Assembly: GCA_023391015.1 (NCBI GenBank)
Contig: JAEWBT010000145.1
Coordinates: 1-15,688 of the forward strand
Reading direction: 5' to 3'
DNA from: Bacteroidota bacterium
Lineage (GTDB): Bacteria; Bacteroidota; Bacteroidia; Chitinophagales; Chitinophagaceae
DNA length: 15,688 nt
Each line of letters starts with the position of its first letter. Position 1 is the first letter of the stretch. A program made the position numbers and the translations under genes. The notes below the pieces were generated by a model. The model made no database searches and was not told where the DNA came from. It was given only the letters and a program-made list of their open reading frames with translations. Positions 6,512 through 13,858 of this stretch are shown piece by piece.

Positions 6512-8275
6512 TTACAGCATCTTCTGGCCTTCCTCGGCCGCGTGGAGCATTTGGGCATAAATGCCGCCGGACTGCGAAAGGCTTTCGTGGTTGCCTTCTT
6601 CCACCACAGATCCTTTTTGCAACACCAGAATTTTATCGGCCTTGCGGATGGTGCTGAGGCGGTGAGCAATCACGATGCTCGTGCGGTCGGCGATAAGGGT
6701 ATCAATTGCCTTTTGAATCAGCATTTCGCTTTCGGAATCCACCGAAGCGGTGGCTTCATCCAAAATCAGAATGGCCGGATTGTAAAGCAGGGCGCGGGCA
6801 AAGGAAACGAGCTGGCGCTGGCCCTGGGAGAGCGTTCCGCCCCGCTCTAATACCGGAAAATCGTAGCCGCCGGGCAGCCGCATAATATGCTCGTGGAGAC
6901 CGAGCAACTGACATACTTCAATCACCTGGCTTTTGGAAATGCCTTCGTCACGAAGGGTAATATTTTCCAGAATGCTTCCGGAAAAAAGAAACACGTCCTG
7001 CAACACCACGCCAATTTTGCGGCGCAGCGAATAAACGTCGTAGTCGTGCAGGTCGCGGCCATCAATCAGGATTTTTCCGCCCTGAATTTCATACAATCTT
7101 CCCAACAAAGAAACGAGCGAGGTTTTGCCTGCGCCGGTGGGCCCGACCACAGCCATCGTGTCGCCGGGCGGCAGGTGGAAAGAGATGCCGCGCAGTACGG
7201 GTGTCTCGCCGTCGTAGGAAAAGCGGACGTCTTCAAACCGGACATCGCCTTTGAGATCTTTGGCTTCCACTTTGCCATTGTTCTGCAATTGTTCGTCGGA
7301 ATCCAGCACCTTAAACACGCGTTCGCCGGCTACCAGGCCCATTTGCAATACGTTGAACTTATCAGCCAGTTGGCGCAGCGGACGAAACAGGTTGTTGAGG
7401 TAAATGACAAAGGCTATGATGACGCCCGCCGAAGCTTCCGCACCCATGATTTGCACGGCGCCGTACCACACCAGCAGGCCGGTAGAGGCCGCCAGAATAA
7501 TTTCCACTACCGGAAAGAAAACCGAGTAGGCGAAAATGGCTTTGATGTTGGCTGCGCGGTGCTCGGTGTTGATGGCGTTGAACTTTCCGGCTTCGCGCTC
7601 TTCGGCGGCAAAGGCCTGCACCAGGTGCATCCCCACCAGCCGCTCCTGCACAAAGGCATTGAGCGCCGAGACGGCATTCCGGACGCGCTGAAACGAAGCA
7701 TTGACAGCGTTTTTAAACCAGTACGTGGCCCAGATGAGAAACGGAAACGGCACGAGGCAGACGAGGGTGAGCTGCCAGTTGGTAAGCAGCATCGCCACGA
7801 TGATAAAGACAATCACCAGCACATCGGCGATGATAGAGAGCATGCCTTCCGAAAACACATCGTTGACCGATTCCAGATCGTTTACGGTGCGGGTGGTGAG
7901 GGTACCAATAGGCGTGCGGTCGTAGTAGCCGAGGTTTTGGAACAGCAATTTCCGGAAAACGCTTTCGCGCAGGTCGGTCACCACGCGCTGCCCGAGCCAG
8001 GCGGTGCGGTAGCCAAACCAGAAGCGCAGCCCGCTTTCCACAATCAGTACAGCCAGGTGAATGCCGGAAATCCACAACAACCCGGACCAGTCTTTTCCGG
8101 AAATATACTTGTCCACCGACTGCTGAATGATCCACGGGCGCACGGGCGACAAGGCGGCCAGCAGAATGCTCAGCGTGATGGCCAGCACCAGCGTTTTGCG
8201 GTAAGGGCGGGTATAGCTCAGCAGTCGCAGGAGAATGCCGAGGTCAAAGGATTTTTTGGGAGTAGGATGGGACAA
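6512..8275 (-). CDS. ABC exporter, fused membrane and ATPase domains (MsbA/LmrA type)
   Basis: The product is 587 aa, the usual length for a half-transporter that works as a dimer in the inner membrane. Six membrane segments fall near 27-49, 64-82, 146-167, 169-187, 246-268 and 281-297. The ATPase domain (about 345-580) has Walker A GPTGAGKT (378-385), Q-loop Q426, signature L-S-Q-G-Q (482-486, Gln in place of the first Gly), Walker B I-L-I-L-D506-E507 and switch H538, so it should hydrolyse ATP. Substrate (lipid, drug or peptide) cannot be told. The start codon appears to be TTG at 8275: it directly follows an in-frame stop and no ATG or GTG occurs before the first conserved helix. No promoter was recognised in the 144-bp gap upstream. 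Confidence 0.93.
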   Translation of the reverse strand: MSHPTPKKSFDLGILLRLLSYTRPYRKTLVLAITLSILLAALSPVRPWIIQQSVDKYISGKDWSGLLWISGIHLAVLIVESGLRFWFGYRTAWLGQRVVTDLRESVFRKLLFQNLGYYDRTPIGTLTTRTVNDLESVNDVFSEGMLSIIADVLVIVFIIVAMLLTNWQLTLVCLVPFPFLIWATYWFKNAVNASFQRVRNAVSALNAFVQERLVGMHLVQAFAAEEREAGKFNAINTEHRAANIKAIFAYSVFFPVVEIILAASTGLLVWYGAVQIMGAEASAGVIIAFVIYLNNLFRPLRQLADKFNVLQMGLVAGERVFKVLDSDEQLQNNGKVEAKDLKGDVRFEDVRFSYDGETPVLRGISFHLPPGDTMAVVGPTGAGKTSLVSLLGRLYEIQGGKILIDGRDLHDYDVYSLRRKIGVVLQDVFLFSGSILENITLRDEGISKSQVIEVCQLLGLHEHIMRLPGGYDFPVLERGGTLSQGQRQLVSFARALLYNPAILILDEATASVDSESEMLIQKAIDTLIADRTSIVIAHRLSTIRKADKILVLQKGSVVEEGNHESLSQSGGIYAQMLHAAEEGQKML

Positions 8276-8341
8276 TTACAGAATCAGATTCGGTGGAGCA
8301 CAAATTTCCGGAACCCATCCGGAAGGTGCATTGAATTTAAC

Positions 8342-8367
8342 GAAAGAGTACCAGCCTCTGGCTCTTC
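8342..8367 (-). terminator. Weak hairpin after prfB
   Basis: On the minus strand GAAGAG-CCAG-AGG-CTGG-TA-CTCTTTC can fold into an imperfect hairpin, followed by a short AT-rich run. It is 52 bp past the prfB stop and could end that transcript, but bulges and the poor U-tract make it weak. Confidence 0.3.
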
Positions 8368-8376
8368 AGACACTAA

Positions 8377-8395
8377 TTCCGGGCCGTAACCGGAA
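8377..8395. repeat. Split palindrome TTCCGG-N7-CCGGAA
   Basis: The two halves of the window-wide TTCCGGAA palindrome occur here as an inverted repeat with a 7-nt spacer, between prfB and the ABC gene and about 65 bp from an intact copy (8306-8313). It may be a hairpin or a site broken by insertion of 7 nt. Confidence 0.45.
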
Positions 8396-8419
8396 CGATC
8401 CAACAAATATGCACGACCG

Positions 8420-9511
8420 CTACGCTACTTCTTCCCGGAAACTCATCAAGTACGCCTTGATGAAATCGTCGATTTCGCCGTCCATCACCGGGCCCACGTT
8501 GCCCACCTCGTAATCGGTTCGGTGGTCTTTAATCATCTTGTAGGGGTGGAAAACGTAGGAACGGATCTGCGAGCCCCACTCAATTTTTTTCTTGTTGGCG
8601 TTGGCTGCGTCTTTAAGGGCGTTGCGCTTTTGCAGTTCCATTTCGTAGAGACGGCTTTTCAGGATTTGCATCGCCAGTTCGCGGTTGCCCAGCTGCGACC
8701 GGTCTTGCTGACACACCACCACAATGCCGGTGGGAATGTGCGTAAGCTGCACCTTGGTTTCTACTTTGTTTACGTTTTGACCGCCTGCGCCGCCGCTGCG
8801 CGAAGTTTCCATCTTCACGTCTGCCGGATTGATTTCAATCTCAATGGTATCGTCGATCATGGGGTACACATGGACGGACGAAAACGACGTGTGCCGCCGC
8901 GCATTGGAGTCGAACGGCGAGATGCGCACCAGGCGATGCACGCCGCTTTCTGCTTTCAACAGCCCATAGGCAAAAGGTCCTTCAAACTCCAGCGTGGCCT
9001 GTTTGATGCCCGCGCCGTCGCCGTACTGCACGTCAATTTCCGAAACCTTCCAGCCTTGTTTTTCGCCATACATCCGGTACATGCGAAGCAGCATCTCGGC
9101 CCAGTCCTGGCTTTCGGTGCCGCCCGCGCCGGAGTTGATCTGCACCACGGCCGGCAGTTCGTCTTCCGGCTCGTTGAGCGTGCTTTTAAACTCCAGCTCG
9201 TCGAGTGTAGTGAGCGCATTTTCGTGAGCCGCTTTCACCTCTTCTTCGCTGGCCTCGCCGCTTTTCCAAAATTCAAACAAAACCGCAAAATCTTCCACCG
9301 CGTCGTTGGCGGTCGTCCACAGGCCAATCCAGTATTCGTCCATCTTGATTTCTTTCAGGATGCCCGTGGCGCGCGCGTTATCATCCCAGAAGCCGGGCGA
9401 AAGCGTCATTTGTTTATCATTCGCAACCTTCGCCTTCCGGTCTTCGATGCGCAGAAATTTATGCAGGTGCGCCACGCGGTCGCGCAGCTCTTTCAGTTGT
9501 TCAATCGTCAT
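8420..9511 (-). CDS. prfB: Peptide chain release factor 2
   Basis: The product is 363 aa, typical of RF2. The stop-codon recognition tripeptide S-P-F (198-200) marks it as RF2 (UGA/UAA), not RF1. The catalytic R-S-G-G-A-G-G-Q loop (GGQ at 243-245) enters the ribosomal peptidyl-transferase centre to release the protein. The ATG at 9511 gives MTIEQLKELRD, which aligns with the start of the family. An upstream ATG at 9580 would add 23 residues translated from the promoter and a TTTCCGGAAA site and is rejected. Many bacteria regulate prfB by a +1 frameshift at an early UGA; here the matching region (K-F-L-R-I-E-D, residues 18-24) is read straight through with no stop, so that control is absent. 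Confidence 0.97.
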   Translation of the reverse strand: MTIEQLKELRDRVAHLHKFLRIEDRKAKVANDKQMTLSPGFWDDNARATGILKEIKMDEYWIGLWTTANDAVEDFAVLFEFWKSGEASEEEVKAAHENALTTLDELEFKSTLNEPEDELPAVVQINSGAGGTESQDWAEMLLRMYRMYGEKQGWKVSEIDVQYGDGAGIKQATLEFEGPFAYGLLKAESGVHRLVRISPFDSNARRHTSFSSVHVYPMIDDTIEIEINPADVKMETSRSGGAGGQNVNKVETKVQLTHIPTGIVVVCQQDRSQLGNRELAMQILKSRLYEMELQKRNALKDAANANKKKIEWGSQIRSYVFHPYKMIKDHRTDYEVGNVGPVMDGEIDDFIKAYLMSFREEVA

Positions 9512-9525
9512 AATAAAAACGGCTG

Positions 9526-9533
9526 CAAAGGTA
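9526..9533 (-). promoter_or_regulatory. Probable -7 promoter box for prfB
   Basis: The minus strand reads TACCTTTG, a full match to TAnnTTTG, in the same TTTCCTACCTTTGC context as the atpD box. The box ends 14 nt before the ATG, so the leader would be only about 8-10 nt. No good -33 TTG is seen. Confidence 0.55.
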
Positions 9534-9557
9534 GGAAAGGGTGGAAGGGTGAGCGTG

Positions 9558-9573
9558 AAATTTCCGGAAATTT
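9558..9573. repeat. Extended 16-bp perfect palindrome around TTCCGGAA
   Basis: AAATTTCCGGAAATTT is the longest perfect version of the window's recurrent palindrome. It lies about 25 bp upstream of the prfB -7 box and about 14 bp from repeat copy B. Confidence 0.85.
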
Positions 9574-9586
9574 GGCGCATTTGTCA

Positions 9587-9628
9587 TGTCCTTTCGGCCC
9601 TGCTTCGCGCCGCCTCTATCCCTCACGC
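9587..9628 (-). repeat. Dispersed intergenic repeat, copy B (short)
   Basis: Read on the minus strand it starts with the same GCGTGAGGGATAGAGGC as copies A and C, then GGCGCG and GCCGAAAGG, after which similarity stops. It is a truncated copy lacking the GGGGCACGCCCC end. It lies in the divergent gap between prfB and the transglutaminase-like gene. Confidence 0.7.
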
Positions 9629-9664
9629 GAATCATCATTCCAGTAAAAACAATGTGCTAGCAGT

Positions 9665-9672
9665 TATTTTTG
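9665..9672 (+). promoter_or_regulatory. Possible -7 promoter box for the transglutaminase-like gene
   Basis: TATTTTTG fully matches TAnnTTTG and is 62 nt before the ATG at 9735. The match is in an AT-rich stretch and no -33 TTG is seen, so chance is possible. Confidence 0.35.
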
Positions 9673-9734
9673 ATGTTGCTGCGTCTGTAAGCCTTTAAAC
9701 GCTTATGCGCTTTCACCTAATACCCTAAATCACG

Positions 9735-10919
9735 ATGCGATTTTTACTGTCTGTTGCTTTTTTATTGATCTCTGCTCACAGCGTTTGGGCACAAAAACCA
9801 GTTCCGGAAAATTATGCGGCCATTGATCGCAAAGCACTCGAACTGCCCCAATCACTTGCTCAAAAAACCGATCAGATTGCCGGTTACATCAATACCCACT
9901 TCAAGACAGACTTGGAAAAGGCACGTGCAGCTTTTGTTTGGGTAGCCGCTAATATCCAGTACGATGTAGAAAACATGTTTGCCATTAATTTTTATGAAAA
10001 GAAGTCGGAAAAGATTGAAAAAGCCCTTCAAACCGGAAAAGGCATTTGCGGTAACTACGCGGCGCTTTTTACCGACATCTGCACCAAGGCAGGCGTAAAA
10101 TCTTATGTAATTGAAGGATACACAAAGCAAAACGGCTTTGCCGATTACATCCCACATGCCTGGAGCGCTGCCCGGATTGATACTTCCTGGTATTTGTTTG
10201 ATCCCACCTGGGGCTCCGGCTACCTCAAAGACGGGCATTTTTTCCGGAAAATCAACAACAGTTATTTTAAAGTAAGCCCGGCAACATTCGTCAAATCCCA
10301 CATGCCCTTCGACTATCTATGGCAATTTCTCCATTATCCGGTTACCAATGAGGAATTTGTTTCCGGAAAAACCGGCTTGGATGCGACGAAACCATTCTTT
10401 AATTTTAAAGGTTCTCTTCAGGCTTACGAAAGGCTCGATACCATAGAACAGGTTGCAGCAGCAGCATACCGGGTAGAAAAGAATGGCGTTCGGAATGCGT
10501 TGGTTTTTGACCGGCTCCGCCACTTGCGTGCCCAGATAGAAAACGACCGGCAGACACAAACGACCACCCTTTACAACACAGCTGTGGCTGACTTCAACGA
10601 AGCCATTCGGGTTTATAATACCTACATAAGTTTCAAAAACAAACAATTCACACCTGCCAGGCCCGACCGCGAAATCCAGGATATTTTAAACGAGGCCGAT
10701 TCAAGACTCAAAGCAGGAGGCGAAAAACTGGCCCGCATCACAGCTCCCGATGCAAATGTTGCCGCTCTTACCACGCAGTTACAGGCCTCTATCAGCGACG
10801 CTTCCAAGCAATTTGCAGAGGAGCAGGCCTGGCTGAAAACTTATTTAGGTAAAGACAAGCTTAGGCGCAAGGCAATGTTTTACAAAAGAGTGGATTGGTT
10901 TGGCAAACCGGTAAATTGA
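9735..10919 (+). CDS. Secreted transglutaminase-like protease/peptidase-fold protein
   Basis: The product is 394 aa. Residues 1-19 are a signal peptide with cleavage after A-W-A or W-A-Q. The transglutaminase core (about 45-165) has Cys105 in G-K-G-I-C-G-N-Y-A-A-L-F, His141 in I-P-H-A-W-S-A and Asp156 in Y-L-F-D-P-T-W-G; this is the complete Cys-His-Asp triad of the bacterial Transglut_core/kyphoscoliosis-peptidase family. Such proteins act as cysteine peptidases or cross-linkers; the substrate here is unknown. The C-terminal half (about 225-365) is helical and partly coiled-coil with no recognised domain. The gene stands alone: prfB diverges upstream and a toxin-antitoxin pair with its own promoter follows after 110 bp. 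Confidence 0.86.
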   Translation: MRFLLSVAFLLISAHSVWAQKPVPENYAAIDRKALELPQSLAQKTDQIAGYINTHFKTDLEKARAAFVWVAANIQYDVENMFAINFYEKKSEKIEKALQTGKGICGNYAALFTDICTKAGVKSYVIEGYTKQNGFADYIPHAWSAARIDTSWYLFDPTWGSGYLKDGHFFRKINNSYFKVSPATFVKSHMPFDYLWQFLHYPVTNEEFVSGKTGLDATKPFFNFKGSLQAYERLDTIEQVAAAAYRVEKNGVRNALVFDRLRHLRAQIENDRQTQTTTLYNTAVADFNEAIRVYNTYISFKNKQFTPARPDREIQDILNEADSRLKAGGEKLARITAPDANVAALTTQLQASISDASKQFAEEQAWLKTYLGKDKLRRKAMFYKRVDWFGKPVN

Positions 10920-10988
10920 AATAAGGGCAAAACAGCAGGGCCATTGCTTTACCTTCTGAATTGATAATACTTTTTCCGGAAAATTTCT

Positions 10989-11011
10989 AGTATATGCTGA
11001 CAGTATATACT
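10989..11011. promoter_or_regulatory. Operator-like 23-bp near-palindrome of the toxin-antitoxin operon
   Basis: Arms AGTATATGCTG and CAGTATATACT are inverted copies with one mismatch around a single central A. The right arm contains the perfect 10-bp palindrome AGTATATACT and overlaps the start of the -7 box at 11008. Type II antitoxins with a ribbon-helix-helix fold usually repress their own promoter from such sites, so this is the likely autoregulatory operator. A TTTCCGGAAA lies 6 bp upstream. Confidence 0.7.
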
Positions 11012-11015
11012 TTTG
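11008..11015 (+). promoter_or_regulatory. Probable -7 promoter box of the toxin-antitoxin operon
   Basis: TACTTTTG fully matches TAnnTTTG and ends 14 nt before the antitoxin ATG. It overlaps the inverted repeat at 10989-11011, so binding of a repressor there would block RNA polymerase. Confidence 0.6.
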
Positions 11016-11029
11016 TAAAAAAGATCCCT

Positions 11030-11260
11030 ATGAAAACCCTTTCCCTTAAACTAGACGATGCCGTTTTTGAAGAAACCGAAAAAGTGGTTTCACAGCTAAA
11101 CCTTGCCCGCAATCGCTACATCAACGACGCGCTACGCTTGTACAATCAATTCCAGAACCGGAAATTGCTTAAAAAAAAGCTGGCTGCTGAAAGCAAGCTG
11201 GTCGCTCCGAGTTCTGCCGAAGTTTTAGCCGAATTTGAAAAACTGGCGGATGAAGCTTAA
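11030..11260 (+). CDS. Type II antitoxin, ribbon-helix-helix type
   Basis: The product is 76 aa. An N-terminal strand (K-T-L-S-L-K-L) followed by two helices (about 10-25 and 28-45, with the turn L-A-R-N-R-Y-I-N-D-A) fits the ribbon-helix-helix (CopG/MetJ-like) DNA-binding fold. The C-terminal 30 residues are charged and probably wrap the toxin. The ATG at 11030 is preferred; an earlier start at 10994 lies inside the operator and promoter. Its last 11 nt overlap the MazF-like gene, as in many toxin-antitoxin operons. It should neutralise the toxin and repress the operon. Confidence 0.82.
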   Translation: MKTLSLKLDDAVFEETEKVVSQLNLARNRYINDALRLYNQFQNRKLLKKKLAAESKLVAPSSAEVLAEFEKLADEA

Positions 11261-11585
11261 ACAATTCGACCTCTGGCTCGCTGACCTGAGTCCAACCTTC
11301 GGTACAGAACCCGGAAAAACGCGACCTGTTGTCATCATTCAGACTGATTTGCTCAACGAATCGCACCTCTCCACCATTGTCTGCCCGATAACGACCAACG
11401 TGCAGCCCGAAGCAGAGATTCTGCGCGTGCATCTGGAAGCAGGGCAGCTCAAACAGCTGAGTGATATTTTAGTGGACCAGCCCCGTGCAATAGATAACAA
11501 GCGCTTCCTGAAACGACTGGGAATGCTCAAACCTGACCAGATTACTCAACTCAAGTACAACCTGAAAATCGTGCTGGATCTATAG
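11250..11585 (+). CDS. MazF/PemK-family toxin, mRNA endoribonuclease
   Basis: The product is 111 aa, the usual MazF length. It begins F-D-L-W-L-A-D-L and has G-T-E-P-G-K-T-R-P-V-V-I-I, the hallmark beta-barrel segment; Arg25 and Thr48 (in C-P-I-T) sit at the positions of the catalytic Arg and Thr of Bacillus MazF. It should cut single-stranded mRNA at a short sequence and stop translation when free of antitoxin; the cut sequence cannot be read from the gene. The ATG at 11250 overlaps the antitoxin by 11 nt. An in-frame start at 11235 is possible but adds residues not typical of the family. ispG begins 38 bp downstream. Confidence 0.9.
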   Translation: MKLKQFDLWLADLSPTFGTEPGKTRPVVIIQTDLLNESHLSTIVCPITTNVQPEAEILRVHLEAGQLKQLSDILVDQPRAIDNKRFLKRLGMLKPDQITQLKYNLKIVLDL

Positions 11586-11608
11586 AGAAGTATTCCCACC
11601 CCGCGCCC

Positions 11609-11616
11609 GACCTTTG
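11609..11616 (+). promoter_or_regulatory. Possible -7 box for ispG, near-leaderless
   Basis: GACCTTTG (one mismatch from TAnnTTTG) ends 7 nt before the ispG ATG. If used, the mRNA would have almost no leader. Read-through from the toxin-antitoxin operon, 38 bp upstream, is the alternative. Confidence 0.4.
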
Positions 11617-11623
11617 TACCCTT

Positions 11624-13618
11624 ATGTATCGCCTGAAAACCCGTGAAGTCCGCGTCGGAAGCATTGCCATTGGTGGAAATAATCCCGTTCGCATCCAGAC
11701 GATGACTACCCCCGATACGCTGGATATTGAAGCAACGGTGGCCCAATCCATTCGTTGTATTAAAGCCGGAGCCGAGTTGGTGCGCATCACCGCGCCCAGC
11801 AAAAAAGAAGCCGAAGCACTGGGCGTCATCAAAGCGCGCCTGCGCGAAGAAGGCTACGACACGCCGCTGGTGGCCGACATCCACTTTACGCCCAACGCTG
11901 CCGAGGTGGCCGCCCGCCTGATCGAAAAAGTGCGCATCAACCCCGGCAACTACATCGACAAAAAGAAGTTTGACTTTATCGAGTACACCGACGAAGCCTA
12001 CGCTGCCGAGGTGGCCCGTATCCGCGAACGGTTTACGCCGCTGGTGCGCATTTGTAAGGAGCACGGCACCGCCATGCGCATCGGCACCAACCACGGCTCG
12101 CTCAGCGACCGGATTATGAGCCGTTACGGCGACACGGCCATCGGCATGGTGGAAAGCGCGATGGAATTTTTGCGCATTGCCCGCGACGAAGATTACCACC
12201 AGATTGTGCTGAGCATGAAAAGCTCCAACCCGATTGTGATGGTGGAAGCCTACCGGCTGCTGGTGCGCACGATGCAACACGAATTCGGCGAGTGCTACCC
12301 GCTGCACCTCGGCGTCACCGAGGCCGGCGACGGCGAAGATGGACGCATCAAAAGCGCGATTGGCATTGGCACCTTGCTGGAAGAAGGCATTGGGGATACG
12401 GTCCGTGTGTCGCTGACCGAAGACCCGGAATTTGAGCTGCCGGTGTGTACCGATTTGGTGAAAAAAGCGCTGCCCGCTGCGCCCGTTTCCACTCCCGAAA
12501 CCGAGCTTCCCGACAACGGCATTCTGCCCCTGTCGCCGTTCACCCCCGCCGACGAAAAGGCCGACTTAATAAATCTCCGGAAATCCACTTCGGTTGGCAA
12601 TATCGGTGGGGCGCAGGTGCCGGTGGTAGTGGCTGATTTTGCGAAAGCCGAGGCTGTTTTTCCGGAAAATTTAAGTGCCATTGGCTACCGCTACGACCCG
12701 GAAACCGACAAATGGGCTATCGCCGACGGGGCCGCCGATTATCTTTTTCTTGGGTCTAAAAGCCTTGACTTTGGCTTGCCCGGAACGTTGCGACCGATTG
12801 TGTTCAGCCGGTTTTGGAAAAGCATTGGGGAAGGCGAGCGGGCTGGTTATCTGCCGCTTTTCAGTCCGGAAGAGTGGAAAACGACGCGCGAAACCCACCC
12901 GGAAATGAACTTTCTGTTTCTGGATGTAAAAGATGCCGAACGCCTGGAAAATCAAGGCTTTTTGCAAAGCATTTCCGGAAATAACACGGTGGTTTTGTGC
13001 CTCTATTGCACCGAAGGCCAACCGAAGCGCACCCTTGCCCATTTCCTTCAAACGCACCCCGACCTTACCGCGCCGGTTATTTTCTGCGACATCAGTCACG
13101 CCGCCACGGTAGACGAGCAACTGATTGATTTTTCGGTAACGAGTGGCGCGCTTTTTCTGGACGGATTTGGCAACGGTATCTGGCTGATGAACGATCCGGA
13201 AGACATGCAGAACACACAGGTTTCCGGACGCACGTACCTGCCGGTGGCCAACAACCACCAGTTTCTCAACAACACGGCCTTTTCCATCCTGCAGGCCACG
13301 CGCAAGCGCATTTCCAAAACCGAGTACATTTCCTGCCCCAGCTGCGGCCGCACCTTGTTTGACCTCCAGGAAACGACCGCTAAAATACGTGCCGCCACGC
13401 ACCACCTCAAAGGCGTGAAAATCGCCATCATGGGTTGCATCGTGAACGGCCCCGGCGAGATGGCCGACGCCGATTTTGGCTACGTGGGCAGCGGCCCCGG
13501 AAAAATCACGCTTTACAAGAATAAGGACGTCGTTCGCCGCAATGTGGACAGCGAAGTAGCGGTGGACGCGTTGATAGATTTGCTGAAAGAACACGGGGCC
13601 TGGACAGAAAAAGCGTAG
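11624..13618 (+). CDS. ispG: 4-hydroxy-3-methylbut-2-en-1-yl diphosphate synthase, three-domain form
   Basis: The product is 664 aa. IspG reduces MEcPP to HMBPP in the methylerythritol phosphate pathway for isoprenoids (quinones, undecaprenyl and carotenoids). The N-terminal TIM barrel (about 1-275) begins Y-R-L-K-T-R-E-V-R-V-G and has the V-R-I-T-A-P and N-P-G-N-Y segments. The C-terminal domain (about 545-664) has the 4Fe-4S ligands C571 and C574 (CPSC) and C605, and catalytic E612 in G-C-I-V-N-G-P-G-E. Between them about 270 residues form the extra domain found in plant, Chlamydia and Bacteroidota IspG and absent from the E. coli form of about 370 aa. The insert (from about 280) is less conserved in look and holds two TTCCGGAA sites (12660, 12973). 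The last codons lie in a hairpin with the downstream DNA. Confidence 0.97.
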   Translation: MYRLKTREVRVGSIAIGGNNPVRIQTMTTPDTLDIEATVAQSIRCIKAGAELVRITAPSKKEAEALGVIKARLREEGYDTPLVADIHFTPNAAEVAARLIEKVRINPGNYIDKKKFDFIEYTDEAYAAEVARIRERFTPLVRICKEHGTAMRIGTNHGSLSDRIMSRYGDTAIGMVESAMEFLRIARDEDYHQIVLSMKSSNPIVMVEAYRLLVRTMQHEFGECYPLHLGVTEAGDGEDGRIKSAIGIGTLLEEGIGDTVRVSLTEDPEFELPVCTDLVKKALPAAPVSTPETELPDNGILPLSPFTPADEKADLINLRKSTSVGNIGGAQVPVVVADFAKAEAVFPENLSAIGYRYDPETDKWAIADGAADYLFLGSKSLDFGLPGTLRPIVFSRFWKSIGEGERAGYLPLFSPEEWKTTRETHPEMNFLFLDVKDAERLENQGFLQSISGNNTVVLCLYCTEGQPKRTLAHFLQTHPDLTAPVIFCDISHAATVDEQLIDFSVTSGALFLDGFGNGIWLMNDPEDMQNTQVSGRTYLPVANNHQFLNNTAFSILQATRKRISKTEYISCPSCGRTLFDLQETTAKIRAATHHLKGVKIAIMGCIVNGPGEMADADFGYVGSGPGKITLYKNKDVVRRNVDSEVAVDALIDLLKEHGAWTEKA

Positions 13619-13634
13619 CTTTTTCCGTCCAGGC
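13598..13634 (+). terminator. 17-bp hairpin spanning the ispG stop codon
   Basis: GCCTGGACAGAAAAAGC (13598-13614) pairs with 13618-13634 with one mismatch; the loop is only 3 nt and includes part of the UAG. It resembles an intrinsic terminator, although no strong U-tract follows (the right arm itself has five T). It also opens the hairpin array that fills the gap to gpmI. Confidence 0.55.
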
Positions 13635-13836
13635 ATTGGACTTTCCCGCCGGAGGCGGGAAAATTGGACTTGCTTTGCAAATTGGAGAATTGGACGCCTT
13701 CGGCATTGAAAAAAGAGGCGTTTTTAATGCCTGTAATCAGTTAATTTAAAATTCTCAATACCAATTGCCGAAGGCAGTCCAATCCGCGTAGCGGGTCCAA
13801 CGCCCGAAGGGCGTCCAATAGCAAAACTGTCCAATA
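13635..13836. repeat. Array of small hairpins separated by ATTGGAC, two convergent halves
   Basis: Left half (13635-13707): ATTGGAC spacers alternate with stems TTTCCCGCC/GGCGGGAAA (13642-13662), TTGC/GCAA (13670-13680) and GCC/GGC (13696-13704). Right half (13762-13836) is the reverse orientation, with GTCCAAT spacers and stems TGCC/GGCA (13766-13776), CCGC/GCGG (13784-13794) and CGCCC/GGGCG (13801-13813). Every loop is 3 nt. The halves flank an AT-rich centre (about 13708-13761) and can also pair with each other. No ORF of merit lies here; it fills the ispG-gpmI gap. Confidence 0.8.
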
Positions 13837-13858
13837 GCTGCAGGCGGTCGGCGCATCT

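Noticed and set aside
6887..8389. 500-codon open frame antisense to the ABC exporter
   Set aside because: Low-complexity His/Gln/Gly/Arg-rich translation with no recognisable domain, a frame shadow of a well-supported gene.
9512..9580. 23-residue N-terminal extension of RF2
   Set aside because: It runs through the -7 box and the 16-bp palindrome, and RF2 family proteins begin at the MTIEQL position.
8522..9646. 374-codon open frame antisense to prfB
   Set aside because: It mirrors a certain gene, has Phe/His/Arg-rich shadow composition and reads into repeat copy B.
10994..11029. Upstream start for the antitoxin
   Set aside because: It lies inside the operator and before the -7 box, so it would not be transcribed from the predicted promoter.
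12671..13636. 321-codon open frame antisense to ispG
   Set aside because: Shadow of the conserved ispG reading frame, with no domain or promoter.
13635..13836. CRISPR array
   Set aside because: The constant parts are only 6-7 bp, the variable parts are self-complementary hairpins and the units are too short; no cas genes.
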